Shown here: positions 58,026 to 64,000 of the stretch, one piece after another | Position numbering within the stretch: position 1 is the first letter of the stretch | Layout: every line of letters starts with the position of its first letter | Source: Candidimonas nitroreducens | Lineage (GTDB): Bacteria; Pseudomonadota; Gammaproteobacteria; Burkholderiales; Burkholderiaceae_B | Direction of reading: 5' to 3' | Length of the DNA: 64,000 bases | Assembly (NCBI RefSeq): GCF_002209565.1 | Contig: NZ_NJIH01000009.1 | Location: 1 to 64,000 of the forward strand | The notes under the pieces: generated by a model | Seen by the model: the letters and a program-made list of their open reading frames with translations, nothing else | Told to the model about the DNA's origin: nothing | The model's database searches: none | Position numbers and translations under genes: made by a program

Positions 58026-59471
58026 CGCTGCGGCTCGAGCGGACGCGCCGGCACGGGGGCGGGCGCGCCGCGCCCAGACCCGCACCACATGCCAGTACCA
58101 GCCGTGCAGCAGCGCGGCCGACAGGCCCAGGCCGGCCAGCGCCATCAGCCACAAGGTGGCGGCACCCGGCGGTGCGCCGGGCGCCAGCACCCGCAACAGG
58201 GGCTGCAGGGTGCCGGCGCCCGGCCCATAGCCCAGCCACCAGCCGCCCAGCAGGCCGATGCCGGTCAGCGCCACGGCTTGCAGCAGCATCGGCACCAGCG
58301 CCACTTTGTAGGCGCGCAGCAGGTACGAGCCTATGCATTGCGCGGCGTCGCACAGATGGAAGAAGGGGATGATGCGCAGCAGCGTGGCGGCGACGGCGGC
58401 CACCTGCAGGTCGTCGGTATAGGCTTCCAGGATCCAGGGACGGCCCAGGATCAGGATCGCCGCGGTGGCCAGCGCGCCCACCGCCACCACCGCCATGCCC
58501 GCCAGCCCCATGGCGCGGGCGCGCTGCAGATCTTGCGCGCCTATGGCCTGGGCGGTGAGCGAGGCCGAGGCGACGCCGACGGCCATGGGCATCATGTAGC
58601 ACAGCGCGGCCAGGTTGGCGGCGATCTGGTGGCCGCCGGACACGTACATGCCTTCGCGCGCCACCAGCAGCGCCATGAAGCTGAAGGCGCAGACTTCCAC
58701 CAGGTACGAGCCGCCCATGGGCAGGCCCAGGCGCAGCAGTTCCTTCTGCACGCTCCAGTTGGGCCTTTCCAGGCGCGGCCGCAGGCGCGTGTAGTAGGGA
58801 TCGCGGCGCAGCACCCACAGGCCGGCGCCCAGGCACAGCCAGCCGACCACCGCGGTCGACAGGCCGGCGCCGGCCGCGCCCAGGGCCGGCACGCCCAGGC
58901 CGCCGAAGATGAATATCCAGTTGAAAACGAACTTGAAGACGATGCTTGCCAGATTGATCGTCATCACGGTCTTGGGGCGTGATACGGCCGCGCCCAGCGC
59001 GTAAATGGTGCGGAATACCAGGGTCGCCGGCAGTGCCACGATCAGTGCCCGTAAATACCAGGCCACGCCGTTGCGCACCGCCGGCTCGACCTGGCCGGAC
59101 AGTGCCAGCCACAAGTCCGGAAACAGCATGCAGGCCCCGCCCAGTACCGATAGCGCCAGCGCCAGCCAAACGCCCTGGCCCCAGGTGCGGCCCACCTCGG
59201 ACAGGCGGCCGGCCCCGTATTGCTGGGCGAGTATGGGAATCAGCGCATGCACTACGCCCATCAGCCCCACGAAGATCGTGATGTAGATGGAGGCCGACAG
59301 CGACATGGCCTGCAGGTCGGCGGCGCTGGCATGGCCGGCCATGGTGGTGTCCAGCACGCCGAAGGCGATGCCGGCCCACGAGCTGACCAGCACCGGCCAG
59401 GCCTGGCGCAGTGTTTCGGCCACATGGGAGCCGAAGCCCGTGGGTTTGCGGGTAGCGGTCGTGCGCTTCAT
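58017..59471 (-). CDS. MATE-family multidrug efflux transporter
   Basis: NorM/MdtK-type antiporter, 484 aa, 12 helices, inner membrane. Typical segments are 'AWPVLVSSWAGIAFGVLDTT' and 'GLPMGGSYLVEVCAFSFMAL'. Exports cationic drugs or dyes using a sodium or proton gradient. Convergent with the osmoprotectant importer and followed upstream by the GT39 gene on the same strand. Confidence 0.9.
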   Translation of the reverse strand: MKRTTATRKPTGFGSHVAETLRQAWPVLVSSWAGIAFGVLDTTMAGHASAADLQAMSLSASIYITIFVGLMGVVHALIPILAQQYGAGRLSEVGRTWGQGVWLALALSVLGGACMLFPDLWLALSGQVEPAVRNGVAWYLRALIVALPATLVFRTIYALGAAVSRPKTVMTINLASIVFKFVFNWIFIFGGLGVPALGAAGAGLSTAVVGWLCLGAGLWVLRRDPYYTRLRPRLERPNWSVQKELLRLGLPMGGSYLVEVCAFSFMALLVAREGMYVSGGHQIAANLAALCYMMPMAVGVASASLTAQAIGAQDLQRARAMGLAGMAVVAVGALATAAILILGRPWILEAYTDDLQVAAVAATLLRIIPFFHLCDAAQCIGSYLLRAYKVALVPMLLQAVALTGIGLLGGWWLGYGPGAGTLQPLLRVLAPGAPPGAATLWLMALAGLGLSAALLHGWYWHVVRVWARRARPRAGASARAAASG

Positions 59472-59489
59472 GAGTCGCGAGTAGGGCGG

Positions 59490-59535
59490 CTTGGGGTGGG
59501 GGCTTATTTCTTCTTGGGGTGGGGGCCTATTTCTT
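59490..59535. repeat. 23-bp tandem duplication across a stop codon
   Basis: Two units, 59490-59512 and 59513-59535, differ by one base (TTAT or CTAT). The right unit encodes the last residues and stop of the GT39 gene; the left unit duplicates them just past the stop. It is probably a recent slippage event. Confidence 0.75.
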
Positions 59536-61260
59536 GTCCGTCAGGCGCAACAGGCGGAAGGCTTCGTGGCGGTCGGCGCCGCGCTTGCCCTGCCACAGTA
59601 CCTGGGCGGCCCCGGTCTCGGTGGCGCCGGAAAAGCCCGAGGCGCCTTCCGCCAGAGCCTGCGGCGTGGTCTGCTGCAGGATCAGAGGGCAGTGCGGGTC
59701 GTAGCTGAAATTGATGTCGTTGAACACCAGGAACGAGGCGCGCTGCCCCAGCCCGAGGCTGAGCGCGCGCACGCATTCATGCGGCTGCTTGTAGTCGCGC
59801 AGCGCCTGCGCCAGTTGCGCGGACACGTCGCGATAGCTGCGCACGTAGTCCAGGGCCGGCATCCACAGGGTCGCCAGCAGCAGCCAGGTGGTGATCAGGC
59901 CGCCGGCCGACAGCACCGTGCCGCGCCACAGCGCCCGGGGCTTGCTGTGCAGCCGCCAGCGCACCAGGCCGATCCAGGTGGCCGTGCCGGCCAGCGCGAT
60001 GAGCACGGCGGCGATGGACACGTGGGCCTCGTAGCCGGTGGTCTGGCGCGCGATATTGTGCGCGATCTGGCGCGGCCATCCGGTTTGCAGCGCGATCCAG
60101 CCCAGCCACACGGTGGCGGCCGTCAGCGAAAAGCACATCACCGCGAACCAGTCCAGCGAGTTGACGACCCCGCGGCGCAGGGTCGGCAGCGAAAAGGCCG
60201 CCAGTACGGCCACCGGTACCGCCATCAGGCTGTACTCGGGCTCGAAGACGTCGGCCAGGAAAAACATGAAGATCAGCGGGCAGGCGGCGAACACCAGCGG
60301 CACCCAGATGTGCGGCGCCGTGAGCCACGAACGCCAGCGCCAGATGGCCAGCAGCGCGAAGGGCCAGGTGGGCCACAGGAACCAGGGCAGGTCGCGCACG
60401 ATGCTGAGCGCCGTTTCGTAGTGCGGCCAGGCGAAGGATTGCAGGTTCCACAGCCACCAGTTCTGCATCCAGTAGTCGCCGATCTCGTTGGCCGGGATCC
60501 ACCACAGCAGCACCAGCGCCACGCATATGGCCACGCTGACGATGAGCCAGTGCTTGACGTGCCACAGCGGACTGCGCGGCAGGAAGGCCAGGGGCACGGC
60601 CAGCATTACCGGCAGCCCGCCTATCCAGGCCCGGGTCAGGAATACCGCGGCCAGCGCCACGCCCAGCATGATGGAGCCCGACAGCGGCCGGTCCAGCATG
60701 CGCGCAACAGAGTAGAAGGCCAGGGCCTGGAAGGCGATCAGCGCCGGCACCTCGGAGGTTTCGTGCATGCGCCACAGGATGCCGACGGTGGCGACGATGA
60801 GCAGCAGGGCGGCATCGGCGATCATGCGGCCGTAGTCGCGTACGGTGGGTTCGCCGCCAAAGGGCAGCGCCAGCGGCTGCGGTTCGGGGCGCCGGCCCAG
60901 CAGGTAGGTGCCGTACCAGACCGAGCCCGTGACCAGGCCGAACCACAGCAGGTTCGGCAGCCGCGAGGCGATCATGGCAGCGTTCAGCGACGAGGTGAAA
61001 TGTTCGAAGAAAGGCTGGAACAGCCAGATGCTGAAGCCGCCCACCCAGGTGATCAGCGGCCCGTCCTGGGCGTGCGCCAGAGTGCCCACCTGCGGCAGCA
61101 GCCAGGCGTGGGCCGGCCCGTGCAGCGCGGTAAGCATGGTGGCCAGCCCCACCACGTCGTCGGTTTTCCAGGGGTCGCGGAAGAACAGCCCGGAAAATAT
61201 ATACACGACCCCCAGGATCAGCAGCAGGATCCGCGGCAGTTTGGTGGTGGCTGTCGCCAT
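59527..61260 (-). CDS. GT39-family (ArnT-like) membrane glycosyltransferase
   Basis: Polyprenyl-phosphate-sugar dependent transferase with about 11-12 helices and a C-terminal periplasmic domain, 577 aa from ATG 61260 (590 if the GTG at 61299 is used; neither has a clear ribosome site). The first loop has the acidic 'FRDPWKTDDVVGL', matching the catalytic Asp/Glu loop of the GT-C fold. It probably decorates lipid A or another surface glycan. It stands just downstream of rpmE2 on the same strand, beyond a terminator. Confidence 0.82.
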   Translation of the reverse strand: MATATTKLPRILLLILGVVYIFSGLFFRDPWKTDDVVGLATMLTALHGPAHAWLLPQVGTLAHAQDGPLITWVGGFSIWLFQPFFEHFTSSLNAAMIASRLPNLLWFGLVTGSVWYGTYLLGRRPEPQPLALPFGGEPTVRDYGRMIADAALLLIVATVGILWRMHETSEVPALIAFQALAFYSVARMLDRPLSGSIMLGVALAAVFLTRAWIGGLPVMLAVPLAFLPRSPLWHVKHWLIVSVAICVALVLLWWIPANEIGDYWMQNWWLWNLQSFAWPHYETALSIVRDLPWFLWPTWPFALLAIWRWRSWLTAPHIWVPLVFAACPLIFMFFLADVFEPEYSLMAVPVAVLAAFSLPTLRRGVVNSLDWFAVMCFSLTAATVWLGWIALQTGWPRQIAHNIARQTTGYEAHVSIAAVLIALAGTATWIGLVRWRLHSKPRALWRGTVLSAGGLITTWLLLATLWMPALDYVRSYRDVSAQLAQALRDYKQPHECVRALSLGLGQRASFLVFNDINFSYDPHCPLILQQTTPQALAEGASGFSGATETGAAQVLWQGKRGADRHEAFRLLRLTDKK

Positions 61261-61341
61261 CAGGCGGGCCGGGGTGGAGCGGGAGTCGTTGGGCGGCACA
61301 GAGGATGGCGCAGGGCTACGGGTAATGGCTTATCTTAAATT

Positions 61342-61369
61342 AAAAAGGCAGCCGCAAGGCTGCCTTTTT
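61342..61369. terminator. Bidirectional rho-independent terminator
   Basis: AAAAAGGCAGCC / GGCTGCCTTTTT, a perfect 12-bp stem with a GCAA tetraloop. Lies between rpmE2 and the GT39 gene and ends rpmE2 transcription on the minus strand. Confidence 0.92.
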
Positions 61370-61443
61370 CCCAGAGAGGGCGTAAGCGGGTGTTGCGCGC
61401 TTACCGATGTGCTATTTGGTTATGGGCATAGACCAAACAGACA

Positions 61444-61707
61444 TCAGGCCTTCTTGGTGGTGCCGGCGGTGCGGGCGAAACGGGCACGGAATTTTTCCAC
61501 GCGACCGGTCTCGACGATGCGCGTTTGCGCGCCGGTGTAGAACGGGTGCGATTCGGACGTGACGTCGCACTTGAACAGCGGATAGGTCTTGCCGTCGATT
61601 TCCACGGTTTCGCGGCTGTTCAGCGTCGAGCGCGAGATGAACTTGTTGCCGGTCTGCTGATCCAGAAACACCACATCGCGGTATTCGGGGTGGATGCCTT
61701 CTTTCAT
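61444..61707 (-). CDS. rpmE2: 50S ribosomal protein L31 type B
   Basis: An 87-aa ribosomal protein. It starts [20 protein letters not shown] at 61707 with AGGAAA upstream. It has only one Cys and no CxxC pair, so it is the zinc-independent paralogue. It ends in '[12 protein letters not shown]'. A promoter (TTGGAT-17-TATAGA, 61829-61857 minus strand) lies upstream; no Zur box was seen. Confidence 0.95.
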   Translation of the reverse strand: MKEGIHPEYRDVVFLDQQTGNKFISRSTLNSRETVEIDGKTYPLFKCDVTSESHPFYTGAQTRIVETGRVEKFRARFARTAGTTKKA

Positions 61708-61786
61708 GTCGATTTCCTGTGTTCCCGGGTTTGGGGGCTTAAGCCCTCCCGGCGTCTTTGCGTACGGGTCGCCAGCCGGCAAGGCG

Positions 61787-61816
61787 CTTTGAAGGCCTCT
61801 TCTTTGAAGGCCTCTG
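61787..61816. repeat. 15-bp tandem repeat in the rpmE2 leader
   Basis: CTTTGAAGGCCTCTT (61787-61801) is followed by CTTTGAAGGCCTCTG (61802-61816), 14 of 15 identical, in the 5' leader between promoter and gene. Confidence 0.7.
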
Positions 61817-61828
61817 AAGACTCTTCCC

Positions 61829-61857
61829 TCTATAGCCTACGCCGACAACGTATCCAA
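61829..61857 (-). promoter_or_regulatory. Probable promoter of rpmE2
   Basis: Minus-strand TTGGAT (61857-61852) and TATAGA (61834-61829) with a 17-bp spacer. Confidence 0.45.
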
Positions 61858-61885
61858 AATTAAGCTCGCTATTCTAGCATGTCGC

Positions 61886-62512
61886 CTAAAGGGCGCGCAA
61901 GATCGCGCGTACCGGGCTGGCATCGGCCTCGACCAGCGCCAGGGGCAGGGCGATGAGTTCGTAGTCGCCCTGCGGCACGGCGTCCAGCACCAGGTTCTCG
62001 AGCACGCGCAGGCCGTGCCGGGCTATGGCCTGGTGGCTGTCCAGCGACTTGCTGGGAGCCGGGTCTATGCTGGGGGTGTCGATGCCGATCAGCATGACGC
62101 CGGCCGCGGCCAGGTATTCCACGGCAGCGGGGTCGTAGGCGGCGAAGTCGTCCGTCCAGGCGTCGACCGCTGCGCGCTGGCAGGTGCGCAGCAGAATGCG
62201 CGGCGGCGCGTCCTGCAGGTGGGGCCGCAAGTCTTCGATGCCGACCAGCGGGCCGCCGTGCAGCACGTGGATCACCCGGCAGGGCCCAAGGAAAGGCTCG
62301 AGTCCGAGCGCGCCGGCGGTGGCGCCGTCGGGGTCGTAGTGCAGCGGCGCGTCGGCGTGTGCGCCGATATGCGGCGAAAGCGTGATTTCGCTGACGTTGA
62401 CCGGGCAGCCCGGGCCTATGGCCCAGCGCCACTGCTGGCGATAGGGGGTGTCGCCGGGGAATACCGGAGAGCGGGCCGATACCGGCGGGGAGATGTCCCA
62501 GATCTTCTTCAT
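61886..62512 (-). CDS. kynB: Kynurenine formamidase (cyclase-family)
   Basis: Hydrolyses N-formylkynurenine to kynurenine in tryptophan breakdown; 208 aa. The metal-binding signature 'SPHIGAHADAPLHYDPDGA' and the opening 'KKIWDISPPVSARSPVFPGD' are typical of KynB. Start at 62512 matches the family; an ATG three codons earlier is possible. No kynA or kynU lies near, so the gene is separated from its pathway here. Confidence 0.88.
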   Translation of the reverse strand: MKKIWDISPPVSARSPVFPGDTPYRQQWRWAIGPGCPVNVSEITLSPHIGAHADAPLHYDPDGATAGALGLEPFLGPCRVIHVLHGGPLVGIEDLRPHLQDAPPRILLRTCQRAAVDAWTDDFAAYDPAAVEYLAAAGVMLIGIDTPSIDPAPSKSLDSHQAIARHGLRVLENLVLDAVPQGDYELIALPLALVEADASPVRAILRAL

Positions 62513-62803
62513 GGCGCACATATGGGTATGTAGGTGAAATGCAGGGGGGGCGCAGGCATTGGTGTGCGAGGCTCGGGGGGCGCGAGCCGGGCGGGCCTGC
62601 TGCGGCCGCGCTGGCCTGGCCGGCCCTGCCCGCAATGCGCCCCTGCAACGGGCCTGCAACGCGCCCGGCGCGTACGAAATGGCTGGTTCCGCGTAGGCAG
62701 TCAAAGCTTATACCATTTCGTATGGAGGGGCTCGGTGGGTGTTGCGGCCGCCGGTGGTTTTCGGGGTGGCTTTCCGGCGAACCGTTGCGCGGCGGGCGCC
62801 ACC

Positions 62804-63481
62804 TTATACTTGGCCGCGCTCGGCCAGCGATATCGCCATGTCGCCGGCCACGATCAGGTGGTCGAGCAGGCGGATGTCGACCAGGGCCAGGGCCTGCTTC
62901 AGGTGCCGGGTAAGCGCAAGATCCGCGGTGCTGGGCTCGGCCACGCCGGACGGGTGGTTGTGCGCCAGGATCAGCGCGGCCGCGTGATGCCGCAGGGCGG
63001 CCTTGACGATTTCGCGCGGATATACCGAGGCCTGGCTAAGCGTGCCGCGCGCGATGTCTTCGCCGGCGATGAGCCGGTACTGGGTGTCCAGGTACAAAGC
63101 CATGCAGTGTTCCACCCGCCGCGGCGCCAGGACGCTGAGGCAGTAGCTCTTGACCCGCTGCGGCTGGTCGAGTGCGTGGCCGCTGCGCAGTTCTTCTTCC
63201 AGGGCGCGCCGGTTCAGTTCGCTGATGGCCAGCAGTTCGCAGGTCTTGGCCGCGCCCAGGCCGTCGATGGCAAGCAGGGCGCGGGCTTCGGCCGAGAGCA
63301 GGCCGCGCAGGCCGCCGAAGCGTTCGATGAGGCGGTGCCCCAGGGCCACGGCGCCGCAGCCGCGCGTGCCGGTGCGCAGCACGATGGCCAGCAGTTCGGG
63401 CGAGGTAAGGACGCCGGCGCCGTGGGCCAGCAGGCGCTCGCGCGGGCGTTCGGGATCGGCAGGGCGGGAGTTTGATGCCAT
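62804..63481 (-). CDS. radC: RadC/UPF0758 family JAMM-domain protein
   Basis: A 225-aa MPN+/JAMM-fold protein. N-terminal helix-hairpin-helix-like region ('LLSAEARALLAIDGLGAAKT') and the metal motif 'LILAHNHPSGVAEPSTAD' are intact. Function is uncertain despite the name; genes of this family are often linked to DNA processing. Start at 63481; an upstream ATG adds 22 residues without support. Divergent from the FKBP gene. Confidence 0.88.
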   Translation of the reverse strand: MASNSRPADPERPRERLLAHGAGVLTSPELLAIVLRTGTRGCGAVALGHRLIERFGGLRGLLSAEARALLAIDGLGAAKTCELLAISELNRRALEEELRSGHALDQPQRVKSYCLSVLAPRRVEHCMALYLDTQYRLIAGEDIARGTLSQASVYPREIVKAALRHHAAALILAHNHPSGVAEPSTADLALTRHLKQALALVDIRLLDHLIVAGDMAISLAERGQV

Positions 63482-63634
63482 GGGTGCGTGCTCCGGGAGG
63501 CCGGCCCTGTGCGCCCGGGGCTTGCCGCCGCTAACATTCTGCGGCAAGACCCTTGGCGATATGTGCCCAGCCCTATGCGATGAAATGCCGTGCTCTAAAA
63601 TAGAGGCTGCAATGACCCTCTACGGTGACAGATT

Positions 63635-64000
63635 TTGACTTCCCTGGCCGATTCCGTGAACGCTTTTGTCCGCCCCGATTCCTACCTGACCCTGCACTAC
63701 CGCATCGTGCTCAATTCCGGCCCGGCCGCGGGCTCGGTGTTTGCCGACACCTTCGACGGCCGGCCCGCCACCCTGCAAATGGGCGCAGGGCAGTGGGCGC
63801 CGGGCATGGAAGAGGCCTTGCTGGGGCGTGAAGACGGTACGCAGTTCAGCATCGAGCTGCCGGCGGCGCAAGCCTATGGCGAACGCAACCCCGATCTGCT
63901 GCAGCGGGTCAGCCTCGACCTGCTGGCGCAGTACACTGAGCCCGGCGTGCAATTCCAGCCCGGCGACATGGTGGAATTCTCGGCGCCCAACGGCGGGCGC
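63635..64000 (+). CDS. SlpA-like FKBP-type peptidyl-prolyl isomerase (partial)
   Basis: The first about 122 residues of an FKBP isomerase with chaperone activity, cut by the right edge. 'YLTLHYRIVLNSGPAAGSVF', 'APGMEEALLGREDG' and 'AYGERNPDLLQRV' follow the SlpA/SlyD pattern, with the inserted chaperone flap starting near the end. The start is TTG at 63635 (or GTG at 63656); no ATG is available because an in-frame stop lies at 63626. Confidence 0.85.
   Translation, partial: MTSLADSVNAFVRPDSYLTLHYRIVLNSGPAAGSVFADTFDGRPATLQMGAGQWAPGMEEALLGREDGTQFSIELPAAQAYGERNPDLLQRVSLDLLAQYTEPGVQFQPGDMVEFSAPNGGR

Overview
The window is a high-GC chromosomal segment from a betaproteobacterium of the Burkholderiales, most probably Alcaligenaceae (Bordetella/Achromobacter-like). 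The reasons are two orphan 'Bug' (tripartite tricarboxylate) binding proteins without membrane partners, the pyrG/kdsA and eno/ftsB gene sets, a lipopolysaccharide gene (kdsA), HemJ-type haem synthesis, and the general gene mix. The genus is an inference; no rRNA or tRNA gene was seen. There is no prophage, complete insertion sequence or CRISPR array.

Layout. 1-1.9 kb: end of a branched-chain amino-acid ABC transporter operon (livH fragment and its binding protein, minus strand). 2.5-12.5 kb: an accessory block with visibly lower GC, coding for small-molecule catabolism. Its first part is an SDR, an Asp/Glu-racemase-fold protein without the family cysteines, a Tat-exported Bug protein, an isochorismatase-fold hydrolase without its cysteine, and a LysR regulator. 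Its second part is a cupin, a Bug protein, an EthD protein and an aldo-keto reductase on the minus strand, divergent from a PRISE-type reductase and an ABM monooxygenase. The block ends in a LysR gene broken by an in-frame stop and also holds a glyoxalase-family remnant. It looks like an acquired, partly decaying uptake and degradation system whose substrate cannot be read from sequence.

12.7-27.2 kb: a Fur-box DUF2325 gene, an NlpC/P60 lipoprotein hydrolase, prpE with a GlcG-like protein and a UMF1 transporter, acs, an EamA transporter, ETF-ubiquinone oxidoreductase, a hotdog thioesterase, the two subunits of a 3-oxoacid CoA-transferase, and an aminopeptidase P. Together these serve propionate, acetate, ketoacid and fatty-acid use.

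27.3-36 kb: pyrG-kdsA-DUF1330, a 225-nt strongly folded intergenic element, hslO, an orphan TadE-like pseudopilin, a HigBA-type toxin-antitoxin pair, then ftsB and eno on the opposite strand. 36-44.4 kb: a MarR/DHA2-efflux pair, a gamma-carbonic-anhydrase-fold protein, an adenylate-forming enzyme with a degenerate ATP loop, an RDD protein, a 59-aa protein under a twin-palindrome promoter, an rRNA methyltransferase and hemJ.

44.5-54.4 kb: proA, holA, lptE, leuS, rpmG, rpmB, a Bcr/CflA efflux pump and a cyclopropane-fatty-acid synthase. 54.4-64 kb: a proXWV-like osmoprotectant importer with a long leader, a MATE pump, a GT39 glycosyltransferase, zinc-free L31, a lone kynurenine formamidase, radC and the start of an SlpA-like FKBP isomerase.

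The best candidates for undescribed biology are the cysteine-less enzyme pair in the island, the folded element at 30.5-30.7 kb, the twin-operator small gene at 41.7-41.96 kb, the Shine-Dalgarno-masking inverted repeat at 50.65-50.70 kb, and the ATP-loop-degenerate synthetase at 39.2-40.8 kb.
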